In this document: in pieces, positions 13,536-26,100 of the stretch
How positions within the stretch are numbered: the stretch's first letter is position 1
Layout of the letters: each line of letters starts with the position of its first letter
Source: Anarhynchus alexandrinus
Taxonomy: Eukaryota > Chordata > Aves > Charadriiformes > Charadriidae
Direction of reading: 5' to 3'
Assembly: GCA_008711295.1 (NCBI GenBank)
Contig: VUYV01000405.1
Location: 539,050 to 603,049 of the forward strand
Length of the DNA: 64,000 bases
Notes under the pieces: model-generated
The model's database searches: none
The model's input: only the letters and a program-made list of their open reading frames with translations
Told to the model about the DNA's origin: nothing
Position numbers and translations under genes: made by a program

Positions 13536-14245
13536 TTACCCATAAACACTCAATGCTACCCCTCCCCATCTTTCCCAGAAGCAATATTTAGGTACTGGAA
13601 AGCTGCTATAAGGTCTCCCCAGAGCCTTCTTTTTTCCAGGCTGGACAACCCCAACTCTCTCAGCCTGTCTTCATAGAAGAGGTACTCCACCCCTCTAATC
13701 GTGTTTGTGGCCCTCCTCTGGACTCGCTCCAACAGGTCCCCATCCTTCTTATGTTGGAGACTCCAGAGCTGGATGCAGTACTCCAGGTGGGGTGTCACGG
13801 GAGTGGAGTAGAGGGGCAGAATCACCTCCCTTGACCTGCTGGCTACACTTCTTTTGATGCAGCCCAGGATGTGGTTGGCCTTCTGGGCTGCAAGCACAGA
13901 TCGCCAGCTCATATTGAGCTTCTCATCCACCAACACCCCTCAGGGCTGCTCTCAATCCATTCTCGGCCCAGCCTGTATTTGTGCTTGGGATTGTCACAAC
14001 CCAGGTGCAGGACCTTGCCCATGGCATTGCTGAACTTCATAAGGTTTGCACAGGCCCACCTCTCAGGCCTGTCAAGATCCCTCTGGATGGCATCCCTCCC
14101 CTCCTGCATGTTGACTGCACCACACAGCTTGGTGTTGTCAGCAAACTTGCTGAGGGTGTACTCAATCCCACTGTCCACATCCCTAACAAAGATGTTAAAC
14201 GGCACCAGTCCCAGTACTGACCCCTGAGGAATGCCACTCGTCACT
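13536..14245 (-). mobile_element. CR1 LINE fragment with reverse transcriptase core remnant
   Basis: Another CR1 piece on the minus strand. The minus-strand frame at 13909-14244 begins in the reverse transcriptase palm (SGIPQGSVLGLVPFNIF) and contains FADNTKLCG where an active element has FADDTK, so the second catalytic aspartate is changed to asparagine. A second frame at 13556-13936 continues into the C-terminal part ([20 protein letters not shown]). It is truncated at both ends and is either a nested insertion or a separate copy next to the element at 11506. Confidence 0.85.
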
Positions 14246-14767
14246 GGTCACCACTTGGGACATTGAGCCATTACGACAATTCTTTGAATGCAGACATACC
14301 ACAAGCCTCTCCTGCAGCAGGGCAGGATGTGGGGGCTCAAGGAGTGAACCCCTCGGATGTCTTCCACGTCCTGAGGTGTGTGGTGACAATGATGAAACCA
14401 CCGGCATGTTACTTGAGCTAATTCCTGTGAGCTGAATATGAAGGTGGGAGGACACGTTCAAGAGGGACAGGGGAAATGTGTGCATATCACCTGCTGCAGG
14501 GCAGATGACTGTGGGTCCCCAGGCCACGGTCACAGCAGGAAAGCCCCCAAACAGCTGCAGTGGCGGCATCGCCCAGAAACAACCCAAACAGCACCAGCAG
14601 GTGAAGGAGGACCTTTACATGCCCACCAGCCACTCAGAGACACGTCAGGTTGCTGGTGGGGGGCACCCACTGTCTTCCCCTGGGACACCACACAGGAGGC
14701 TATGATGAGAGGAGGGGTGCAGCGGCAGCAAGCAGGACTCGCCTGGGGTGAGAGGGCCCATGCTCAG
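14246..14767. other. Intergenic, no gene recognised
   Basis: Moderately GC-rich sequence between the CR1 stack and the LTR. Open frames on both strands are short and match nothing I recognise. This is part of the interval where the first coding exon of POFUT2 would be expected, but no signal-peptide-like frame ending in a suitable splice donor is evident. Confidence 0.4.
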
Positions 14768-15501
14768 TGTCCTGGTTTGAGGTAAAACAGAACCAATTTT
14801 GTTCAGTAACTTTGCTTCTTAGCTGGGCCTCTTCTAACTACTGAAATTAACAGCATATTGTGCAGACAATGTTCACTCTCTCAGAGTGATAAGAACTATG
14901 TTTATAGCTGATGCCCAGGCATGGTATGCAGAGAGGCTCTTGCTTATACTTATTGCTATAACAGCCAAGGCCAACCAACTTTGTTATTTGCCCCGCTGGA
15001 AGGTCGGAAGCGGAAAAGCATAGTGGGGTCCCACCTGCAGGGAGGAGTGGACAGGACAGGTGACCCAAAACTGACCAACAGGGTATTCCATCCCATCTAC
15101 CTCATGCTCAGTATAAAAGCTGATGGATCAAAGGGTCAGCTCTCTTCCTTCAATGGCTGACGTCTGAGGAGGACTCTGTTCATCTGCCTGTGATCCCGAT
15201 CCTGAATCCAGATCCGGAATCCAGTTCCCGTCCGTCACTGAGTCCAGCCTGGGACTGGCCCAGTGCCAGCTGGTGTCGTGATTGTCATCTCGGGAGCTTG
15301 ATACGGTTTTGTATATATTTTTCATTATTTCTTTTTATTTTATTATTAATATTTCATTAAAGTAGTTTAGTTCCTTCTAAACTCATAAGTCTCTTTTTCC
15401 TCCTCTGCCTCTCTCTTTGAAGAGGGGTAGAGGGGAGCATCTGTCGGTCCCATCTGGGGTCCCCCAGGTCCCCAGTAGCTGATTTGGCCTAAACCATGAC
15501 A
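14768..15501 (+). mobile_element. ERVL-type LTR (probable solo LTR)
   Basis: Begins TGTCCTGGTTTGAGG and ends CTAAACCATGACA, giving the TGTC...GACA inverted ends of bird ERVL-type LTRs. Inside, in order, are a TATA box (TATAAAA at 15112-15118), an AT-rich stretch, and an ATTAAA poly(A) signal at 15356-15361. No retroviral internal coding sequence flanks it, so it looks solo. A clean target duplication is not visible (CTCAG on the left, CTGGG on the right), which suggests age. Confidence 0.75.
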
Positions 15502-15830
15502 CTGGGCCTAGGTGGGGGCAGGGGCTGCTGCCCAGGCATGGCCCTGTTGGGCCCATGGTGGCTGAGCAGGGCAGCTTCTCACCTGGTGTGTGGTGCAGCA
15601 GCGGCGGCAGGCAGCGAGGAGGCGGCATGACCGGCACGGAGGGCGGCAGGTGGCGGCTGGGTGACAGCAGGCAGCGGGACGGTGAGCATGGCTAGGCCAA
15701 GCAGCAGCTGCAGCAGCAGCAGGTGGCAGTCGGGGTCTTGCACCACCATCCCTATGCCATGCCACGTCCGGGGTGGCCCCTTGGTACACAGGCAGGAAGC
15801 AGCAGCTATGGGGTCCCCGGCGCAGCTCCC

Positions 15831-17044
15831 TCAGAAGAGGCCTGCAGTCAGGGGCTGGAGGCTGGCTCCTGTGAGCCGGTTCAGCTCCTCCAGGATCTCC
15901 ACCTCCTTCTGGTACATCTGTGGGAGGAGGGTGCAGAAGAGAAGTCACAGTCAGTGCCACCGGCACTGTGTTTCACAGCTGGGCTAGCAGGGTCTCCGCG
16001 CCTGCCAACACCAGCATCAACGTGAGCCACAGCCCTGAAGAGCCACCCGCCCAGTGGGCCAGACCTGCAGGTTCCCGGCCACAGGGGTGCAAGACAGGGA
16101 GATGCTTTCTACCCGAGTACGACCTGACACAGGCTGGACACCACACACCTTCCCCAGCTCCAGGGCACCGCCATACCTGTTGCCACTCGGGTTTTGTGTT
16201 GTGCTGGTAGCCAAGCAAATGGCACAACCCATGGGCTGCTGTCACCTGTGCAAGGAGGCAAGAACAAACAACATATATTACAAACTTAACCCCCACATCA
16301 GCAGCTCACCTGCGCAAACAGCACCAGCACCACCGCCGCAGCCCGCCCCGCACAAACCAGGCTACAGGGAGTGACCAGGGCTAACCCCGTACCAGATAAT
16401 TTGCCATTTTGCCAGAACCCGTGGGGGAAAGCTGGTACTCTGCATGCAAAACGACAAGTATCAGGTAGTGTCTGAATTCACCAGTTAAACTAAATTATTT
16501 TTAAAACACATTTAATCATTCAGGGTAAGCTGTGAGATTATCGCCTCCTTGTTTAGCCCCCCCCCTCCCCCCCGGGCTAGGAAAGCGGCAGCCATTACCC
16601 TGTCCTTGTGGGACACCCCACGCCTGTCTTTCCCTACAGCGCAGGACCAGGGGGAGAGCTGCCCGCAGAGGGCCGGCCAGGCCCACTGCCCGTGGCAGGG
16701 CTCACCACTAGCACGCTGTCGAAGTCCTCCCCAGTGGCGCGGCACTGCTGGTGGATGTACTCCACCCCCAGGAAGATGTCTCCCAAGTTGTACTCGTCGC
16801 GGCAGCGCGGTCGCGGCAGCTCCCCCGCCACCACCTGGTGGAAAGGGAAGGAGAGGACGTCAGTGGGCTCCGGGCGCTGCCGGTACGCGCCGTTGAGACG
16901 CTGCATCAGCCCATTGCCAGCGCAGACCAGCCCCACGTCGAAGCGGGAGGCGCCCAGAGCGGCCCGTAAGGCGCACACAGCACGACGGAGCAGAGCCCGC
17001 CGCACCAACACGACCCGCTGAGCGTTGCGCAGCGCCACGCTCAT
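15831..17044 (-). CDS. YBEY: YBEY, endoribonuclease YbeY homologue (three coding exons, complete)
   Basis: Metal-dependent single-strand endoribonuclease of the UPF0054 family, involved in rRNA maturation; in vertebrates it acts in mitochondrial ribosome assembly (family knowledge). Coding exons on the minus strand: 16706-17044, 16177-16245 and 15831-15917. All junctions are phase 0 with GT/AG borders, giving 113+23+28 = 164 aa against 167 in human. Exon 1 starts MSVALRNAQRVVLVRRALL and holds PTDVLSFPFHQ and YNLGDIFLGVEY. Exon 2 carries the zinc-binding motif HGLCHLLGYQHN with its three histidines. Exon 3 ends LTGASLQPLTAGLF, as in the mammalian protein. The start ATG is 131 bp from the divergent MCM3AP ATG. 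An upstream in-frame extension exists in the GC-rich region, but the homology begins at MSVAL. The first AATAAA on this strand lies in the downstream LTR, near 15334-15344. Confidence 0.95.
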
Positions 17045-17175
17045 GATGGCGACGGCGGCGGGACCCCGCCCAGCCTCACCGCTTCGCCTGCGCGGCCCCG
17101 CCCCGCCTTCCCGGTCCGCCCCGCCGGCGGGACCCCGCCGCTGCCCACCGAGGAGAGGCGGTGGCTGCGGTCGCC
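17045..17175. promoter_or_regulatory. Shared bidirectional promoter of YBEY and MCM3AP (CpG island)
   Basis: Only 131 bp separate the two divergent start codons. The interval and both flanking first exons (about 16.6-18.0 kb) are very GC-rich and full of CpG, with repeated CCCCGCC and GGCGGG boxes of Sp1 type and no TATA box. This is the usual form of a bidirectional housekeeping promoter. Both genes' 5' UTRs must lie here or overlap the opposite gene. The promoter role is inferred from layout and composition. Confidence 0.75.
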
Positions 17176-20100
17176 ATGAACGCCGGGGGTCCCTTCCGCG
17201 GGCCGCCTGCCTTCCCGCCGCCGTTGCGCTTCGGACAGGCCGCCGTCTTCGGGCAGGGTGGCGGCGCTGCCGGCCTCCCCTTCGCCCCCGGGCCCGCCGC
17301 CGCCTTCGGGCCGCTCTACGGACTAGGCCAGGCACCAGCCTTCGCGGCGGCGGTCAGCAGCGGGGCCCCGGCGGGCAACGCGGGGTTCAGCTTCAAGCCG
17401 CCCACTAACCTGGGCAGCTTCCCGGGGTCGAGCGAGGCGCTGGGCGGCGGTGGGGCCTTTGCAGCGCCTGAGTTCCGCTTCAAGGCGTCCGAGAGCGGCG
17501 CCTCCTTCAAGCCGCTGGCGGGCGGCGAGGCGGAGAAGGGCCCGGCCGCCTCCGCCGCCTTCACCTTCTCGCCGCCCTTCGGCTTCGCGCCCGAGGCGGG
17601 CCCGGAGGCGGCGGGGCCCTTCTCTTTCTCGCGTCCCGCCGCCGCCCTGGGCCGGCCGGAGGAGAAGGGCCCGCGGCCGCTCTTCGAGGAGCCGGGGGAG
17701 CCGGTGCCCAAAGGCCTGAAGCGGAAGGAAGAGCGGGAGCGCTCGCCGCGGCGGGCGGCGGCGGGCGGGCGGGCGGCAGTGGCGCCGCCGGAAAAACGGG
17801 CGGTGCTGCTGAGCCGCCCCCGCGGCGGCGCGCTCTTCGGCCGCACGCTGCAGGAGATGCTGCGTAGCCAGGGCCGCGGGCACCGCGACCGCGGAGATGC
17901 CGCGGAGGCTGAGCGGGGACCGGCCGAGGAGCCGCCGCCGGCCGAGGCTCGGGAGTCCCCCCGGGAAGGTAAGGCAAGGCTGCGGGGGGGTAGGGAGGGG
18001 GAGCCACGCGACATCCTGCCGGCCGGGTGTCACCTTGCTTTCTGAGGTGGCTACCTCCCTGTCTTTGCAGATGCCGTCCCCGCGACCCCCGCCCGCGGGC
18101 CTCAGGGCAGCGAGAGCACGGAGGGGATGGGGGGCCTGTCTCCCGGCGAGATGACGGCCATCCAGTGCAAGAACGTTCCTGATTACCTCAACGACAGGAC
18201 GGTGCTGGAGAAACACTTTGGCCAGTTTGTAAAAGTTCGACGGATCATGACCAGGCGCAATAAAAAAATGGCTATTCTCCACTTTTTTGATCATGTGAGT
18301 GTCGGAGTGGGTTGGCACAAAAGCAGGCTTAAATCTTGAGTGCTTGAGATGGGTCCAGCTCTAAGTGAGATCTGCAACCCTGTTTGGTAACACGGTATGT
18401 TTTTCCCCTGGGGGAAAGCTTTGTATTGTGAGCATTGTATTACAGACAGGGATAGAAGCATACTGAGCTGCAAATAAAGCGTGGTAGCTGCTGGAGCTCT
18501 GCCTGGCTTTAGCTGTCCTGTTAGCATCCAGCTCAAACACGAAATAGATCTTCCCTGTTTGTTGTCTCATGTCACCCAAACCTGAATTACATACGCTGCT
18601 GCATTCTTGCTCAGGCTCTGCAGCACCAAGGGCGAGGTGAGCTCGTGCCATCTCTGTAGGGTGACCTGCTGGCTGTAAATACTGCCATTAAGTCAGTGCT
18701 GAGGTGTGTTGAAGAGCCAGTTCGGAGACTGTGTGTTCTGTTTCTGCTTTGTGCTTAAAAGCACGCCTTCAGTCTCAAGTACTCTAAGCTGGCTGTAGCA
18801 AAAAGCAGTGATTCTTGTGGAAACATACCCAGTCCTGCTGGTTGCATGTAGGTCTTAAGTGAGAGGTTAAAATGCAGTAACCAAAATTTTATGGAAATTA
18901 GTAAATGTTTCTCTGGCAAAAACTGCTGTGTGTTTTGGTGTTGTTATGCTAATAGGTTTTCATACTCTGCTTTTGTTTTCTTTCAGGCCTCTGCAGCTCT
19001 TGCCAGAAAAAAAGCGAAATTGTTGCATAAAGACATAGTAACATTTTGGCAAAAGAAGAAAACAAGTAAGTTTGTGTTTCCAGATATGATTCCTGTGCGA
19101 TACATAAATGGCTTGGCATCTGCTCTGTTCTTGTTTCCTGATGTGCTGAGATTGATACAAAGATGTTCTCCACAGTAGGAATGTTGAAGTTCCAGAAGTA
19201 TGATGGTTCTCTTTGACTTTTTATAATCAGGCTCTGTCCTCTGGGGGCATTGAAGGTTATTCTTTACAGAAGCATAAAAATAGTTCTGCCTTTTATATGA
19301 CATGCTGGCTAGTTTTGTCTGGCAAAGGCTTATAGTGAATATGCAGAGGAGGGGAAAAAGAACAGGATGAAGCATGTAATGGCTTCCAGACTAATTTATC
19401 AGCCTTTAACGGTATATGACTTGGGAACCCTGGGAGCCAGAAGGGGTGTCTTAGCCCTTGGAGAATTTTTCTCTTGTGAAGCTAGCCAGTTGCTTTTGTA
19501 AGCTGTGTAAGCTTCCAGCATCCACAGTACTGTTCTCTGGTATTGAGTGAGTTTTAAGTGAGTGACTGCAAATCACAGTTGGAAATTGCACTGTTTCTTT
19601 CTTAAATTCCTGCTGCCTAAATCATTTTGCTTGATCTGAGCCAAAATGCTGTTTCAACTGTATGAAAGAGCTGAAGACATTTGAAATGCCAGTGTAGTTT
19701 TACAAGAGAATTTAGAAACTATTCATGCAGCCACACAAAAGGAATATGGTGATGTTAACTTTGTGCTCCTATCTAGAAGCAGGATGTTCTTTGGGAATGT
19801 AAGAAAACCCAGTTTCAAGTGCCTTGCTGGCTGCTTCTGTGCATGGGCTGGGATGTGGGCTTCCAGCTTTCAGGGAAGTGTCCTTAGAAGTTAAGGAGTA
19901 CCCTGGGGCAAGTGTCTGTGTTGCTGAGGTTGCTGTTCTGTGTATCAACAATTACATACTGATTGAACCAGAAAGAGACAACAGTGTGTGTGGTTGGCCT
20001 CCCAAGAACTGAACTCAAAAATGGGAAAACCTGGATTCCAGACCCTGCTTGGGATTAGGGTGAGAGGTGTAAACATCAGTTGTTCACCCTCTAGGCAAAT

Positions 20101-23100
20101 GCTTGAATCGTCTAGTGCTTCCCTTTCTTTAGCTTTATAACTGCTGTGTGTGTGCCTTTGAGATACACTAATGCTGTCAGCAAAGAAATGGCTCACCATA
20201 GCTTTGACCAACCACAAACTTGCCTTCCAGAAAATGAACAGCTGCAGAGCTGTCTTCCTGAGAATTAACATCTTGAAACAGCAGCTATAGGGGTGCCTGG
20301 TTGCCTTTGTCACTTTATTGTGGTGTTAAGTCTATAGAAACGTGAATGGCAATACTCTAAAATAACTAATCTGAGAGAATTTAAGAAATCCAACTGGTTG
20401 AACATTTGTTCTTGGGAGAAGAAATTCTCCCTTCCTGCAAGTTGCAGATGAGAAGGCATGCCAGTCTCAGTCTAAGCTTAGGTATGTGAAATAAATAATT
20501 AAAATGTTTCAACAGGAGCACTGGGAATTGTGGTTTACATAGGTGAAATGGATTTCATATCCTGTAGAGACTTATGACTTGTGGATTATATCCCAAACCT
20601 GAGAGAACTTAAATTTGGGTGATGATCAGACTTCATTTACAGACAATCTGATGACCAGTTATAGTTACTGCAAAGTCATATTTTATTGAAAAATACTGAT
20701 TCTTTATAGAACAGTGAAGCTGACTAGCAATTGTTAGACTTACTTGGTGCAGCTTCTAGTGCAAGTTGTCCTGGAAGCTTTGCATTCATGTACAAATCTG
20801 ATTTGTAGTTTTATTTTCTCATAATATTTTTTTAAACAAACTGCTAACCACTACCCCCATGGGGAAAAAAGAGTTGTTGCTTAAACTATTTGGCAAGCAT
20901 GTAGCTTCATATTTATATGTCACTTCAGGTCCATCAAAAATAGAATTTTCATCAAAGGAGAAAAAAGCAGGTGAAGATGAAGGAAGGCAAAGCAGTGAAG
21001 AGCAAAACTATCAGCATTCTCCTCTTCGAAAACCTTTAATAAGATCTTCTGCTGGCAGTGTCATGCCTGGTAAAAGGTATGTCTGCTCCTCTGGGAATCC
21101 ATCTGGCAGGAAACAGGGTGCATGGGGAAAAATGATGATCAGTGTGTGCCAAATAGTCATGTTCTTATTGGGGAGCATGCTTCCCTGGTCTCTTCTGGTT
21201 TGCCTGAATTACAAGCTCACAGATCTCACACTTTGTCAGAAAGAAACTTCTAACTGCTTATTAAGGCTTTTTACTTTTGCCTGAATATTTCTTTTGAATA
21301 TTTTGTTCATAACATGAGTAACAACACCTGCAATAGTGAGGCATTAACTCCCAGTGCTAGATTTAGCTCATAACAACCTTAGTACATCAATGCATACTTC
21401 GTTCATGTGAAATGTTGCCTTGTGAACAAAATATTCTTCTAAACAGAGACATTGATGTCCTAAAGAACAGTGAACTGATTAAGTCTGGGGCATGCATTAG
21501 TGCATTATTGATAAAAAAAAAATCTTCTATTTTTAGTTCACCGGCAAAGAAGCCTGGTCTTCGAAAGGCACTGCAGTTTGAAGCAGATCTGTTTGATTCT
21601 AGTTCTGAAGGGCAGAGCTCGGAGGCCTTGGGAGCTTCATTGTCATCTCTTGGTAACCTGGTAGGATTAGTGGCCGAGACATCTGAAGAAAGATACCGTC
21701 TTTTGGACCAAAGGGACAAAATCATGCGGCAAGGTTGTTATACAAATTAATGAGTGTAACATCTACTTCTCCACTGGAAAGAAATGTGTTTGGTATCTGT
21801 TGCAAAGCTGTTGTGGTATTATGAAAATGGCTTTAAAGAGGGAGTTTAACATGGAACTGTCTGTAAAATACACTTCTGTTGTACATATATACATTAATTT
21901 CTTGCCGAACATGCAAAAATCTGTTTTACGTATTACGCATGCATATTTCTTGTGGAAAGTGAATAGCAGACTGTTCGTCTTCTGTGAAGGAGGCCATGTA
22001 GGGAGATTTGCATCCCTGCAGGCTCTTTGAAGCAAGCTACCTAAAGCCTAACTGTGTTTCACTAAGTTCAAACTGCTACACAGCTGGTAATTATTTCAGG
22101 AAGTGGGCCTTTGTTTCACAGTGCTGGGTTGTAAAGCCTTCCATTCTGTTCTTGCCATTTCAAAGCTGACCCTACTTTTAATTTAAGATCTGGTGTTTAA
22201 TATCAACAAACAAATTTCTCATCCATTTCACATGGAATTGTGAAATTGCCAGTGCTTAGTTAGGATACAAAACATTGGATGTCTTTTAGAGGCTTCAATC
22301 TTTTCAGCAGAACTCTTGATATCCAGGTGGGACGATAGGAGAAACTTCACCAAAGGAGTGGTGCAACCCTGGGACAGGTCCCAGAGTGGGAGAAATCCGT
22401 TCTTGTGCATTTCTGACCATGCCAAGGTGTGGGTACAGCCTTGGTCTGAGTAGATGTAGGATGGGAATCTCTAGAGACCTTTTCCCACCAGCTTTTTTTT
22501 GTGAATTGTTGCTGAGCAATGTACTTCTTGACATTCATCCATTGACCAATGTACAGACTCTAGCTGAGGCACCTGGCATGCTTAGTGCTGTGTTGGCACA
22601 TCAGGGTAATAGCTTGTCATGAAAACAAAATCAAGAGATGCTTAGTGATTGTTCAGTTTTACTTATTCTTTTTTTCAGTTCGAATAAAAAGGACTGATCT
22701 TGGCAAAGCAAAAACTGTTGTTGGCACTTGCCCAGACATGTGTCCTGAAAAGGAGCGCTACATGAGGGAGACGAGAAACCAGCTCAGTATCTTTGAATTG
22801 CTTCTAGGATCTGACAAGGTATGAGCCCTCTGTATGCAGGGGTTTGTTATTCCCAGGTCATGTTTGCTTGCTGCTTATATAAAAGTGTCAGTGTTTCATT
22901 GATTACAGGGTTAATTCTGGTGGAAAAATTTTGGAGGCCGTTTCATTAATGTCTTTCAATTCCCCATTGTAGAACAAGAAGGCTAGAGAATTGCTTTTTC
23001 ACTCTAAGTCATGTCTTTTATTTAGCTGCAGACAGGCTTTTAGAACTATAATTCTAAAACTATAAGGAGTATACATTGGTTATGAGTTTGAGAATAAGTC

Positions 23101-26100
23101 AACACTTTGGTTCCTATCATAAAAGAAAATAAAATACATTTGCTATTGTAGCAGAATGGATGTGGGCTGTTAGTGTGAAGAGTGGTGAATAGTCTGCTCC
23201 TTGCTAAAGTAAAAGTATGGATGGAATGAAATCCTCTATAATCCTGAAAAGTTGAACATATTCCTCCTTTTCTCCATATCTTGCAGGTAGATCATGCGGC
23301 AGCGATCAAGGAATATAGCAGGTCTTCAGCAGATCAGGAGGAACCTTTACCCCATGAACTGAGACCCTCTGAGGTGTTAAGCATGACCATGGACTATTTA
23401 GTGACAAACATTATGGATCAAGGAGAAGGAAACTACCGAGAATGGTATGACTTTGTCTGGAACAGAACTCGTGGAATAAGAAAGGTAAGCACTGGCAGAT
23501 GGAGATGTTTGATGATAGAAAGCAAAAGATCACATAATGCCCTAAAAAGTGAAGCAAAAAGCAATAGTAATTGAAATGTTTTGAATTGCAAAGTGACTCA
23601 AAGCACAGTTCAAATGAGTTTTCCAAAGGTAGTGCCAGATGCCTGTGTTCTTCAACTGTAGTTTAAAAGTACACGCAGTGCTTGCTTTGTCATTCTGTTT
23701 AGGATATAACCCAGCAACATCTCTGCAACCCGCTGATGGTGTCTCTGATTGAGAAGTGCACTCGCTTTCACATCCATTGTGCTCACCACTTGTGTGAAGA
23801 GCCCATGTCCTCCTTTGATGCCAAAATCAACAATGAGAACATGACTAAATGCCTGCAGAGCTTGAAGGAGATGTATCAAGACTTGGCTAACAAAGGGATT
23901 TACTGCAAGAGTGAAGCAGAGTTCAGAGGTTATAATGTCTTGCTGAATCTCAACAAGGGTGATATTCTCAGGTAGGAACAACAGATACCATTTGTTTTCT
24001 CTCTTTGCCTCTGGGAAGAATTGAGATTAGAATTAAGTCCGGACAAATTGTAATGCAAGTGTAGTTGCAATTTTTTTTTTTCCAAAGAAATTGTACTCTA
24101 GTAATGTTTTATTTGAATTTTTCAATAGGTCATTTTAAAAAGTGTATTTTTTTTAAGAAAAGAAAAAAAAGAAAATAAAAGCTTTGTTTTATCTCCTTGA
24201 GTAACTCTGCAGGCAGTAAAAAAAACAACCAACCAAAAAGAAAGTTATATCTGCACTGTTCTCAATCAAGGATATTTTTTTTTATTCTTCCCAGAGTGGT
24301 ATCCAAGGTTCACTGCTCTGTCTGCAGCAGGACCAAGCAAAAACTGTTTTGTGGGCGGCCATACGTAGCTCTTCTGGTCAACCTCTTAGCTGCCTTCCTC
24401 CCTAGACGTTGGACTGATGTACCTAAATAATCATATGTTGATTGTGCAAGCATCATTAGAAGATTAATGATCAGTAAATGCTGCAAATTTAATTCACAGC
24501 CGTTTGTTTTGGACAGGGGTTGCATGTCTTGCTTAAAGCTCCTAATTTTAATTCCATTTTGTTACAGGTTGATACTGAATTGTGATTTTTAATGTTGAAG
24601 CAAAAGGTTTGTCTCTGTCTTTTGTCTCCACAGAGAAGTACAGCAGTTTCATCCAGAGGTTAGAAACTCTCCTGAAGTTAGATTTGCAGTTCAAGCTTTT
24701 GCTGCGTTAAACAGCAACAACTTTGTGAGGTTTTTCAAGTTAGTGCAAGCAGCTTCCTATCTGAATGCCTGTCTCTTACATTGTTATTTCAACCAGGTGA
24801 GAAAAAGGCAGATGGATATTTTTTTAAAGTGTTAATCAGTAAAACAGTCTGGGACTTTTGGGAGGAAATCTTCTTAGCAGAAAACTTGGTAGATATGTAG
24901 CCTTAAAAATAATTTTATTTTTGCTTCTTCAGAAGCGTTTAAAATTTATCAAGAGTTTTGTGCCGTGATATAAAAGGCAAATACTACAATGCTCTTCGCA
25001 GCACTTTTTCCCATTACTGTGTACAAATACATAGTATTTCCCCTGAAATAAAAAAATATATTAAAATTATTAAAATTTTTAAAATTTTCCCCTGAAAATA
25101 AAAAAAAATTCCCCTGCAGAGAAGCAGGCCTGAAACTTTTGCAAAGGAAATACCAACCTGCACTTTCAGAAGTCTTGCAAGCTTTTTCTTCTGCACAGAA
25201 ATCGCAAAGGGATATACTCAAAATGAGCAGCATCGAAGAGTAGCAGAAACTAGAAAGCAAGTGCATAGAATTTCAAAAGAAATTTAAATCTGAATAGTTG
25301 TTTGTGTGGATGTTTGATGACAGAGTACTGATTTCTTTTAAACATGATTTTCATGTTTATAGTATACTTTATAGTACATTTTGGGGTCTTTAACTTAGAG
25401 GTTACATGCCTTTTTCTTTTATTTCCCTTCAGATTCGTAAAGATGCTCTCAAATCTCTCAATATTGCCTACACTGTGAGCACCCAAAGATGTACAGTGTT
25501 TCCCTTGGATCACCTGGTCCGCATGCTACTGTTCAAAGATTGTGAGGAAGCAACCGATTTTATAAGCTATTATGGCCTGAGTGTGTCTGATGGGTAAGTG
25601 GAAGAAAAAGGGTGTCTGTGCCTTGATATGGCTAGTGGGGCTAGACCAATGTTAGGCAAACCGTTAATGTGGATCAGCTGCTCCTGCAGTTTGCAACCAG
25701 AAAAAGAACAGAACGGGTGAAGGGTAGGGGCTGGGCTCTGTAAGCGAAGCCCTATGATAGTGATGGGTGCAAATTATAATAATGTGTTCAATTTTTATTG
25801 GTGTAATTGTGAAGAGTTCTTTAATTTTGCATCTTTCCCTAAAGAAATGGGGCTTGTATCCCTGTAACTACTGTGACTTCCCACAATAGCTTTTTTTTTC
25901 ACTTGTATATGGTTTTTTTACTTGGTGACAAGGGATTTCAAGGATACAAAATTCCTTCAGCCTTCTGGAAGGTGGTGAAAAAACAAGAGAAACATGTCCC
26001 TCAAAGGAGAGACTGCATATTGAGCTTGGTCTACACTGGACTCCAGGGACTCCCTCCCTAGAAAGAGACACTGTGGATAGCCCAGGGGAAAAAAAAAAAA

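Noticed and set aside
17316..18318. Long minus-strand open frames opposite MCM3AP exon 1
   Set aside because: They are the mirror of a very GC-rich coding exon, have low-complexity Pro/Ala/Arg composition and no recognisable domain.
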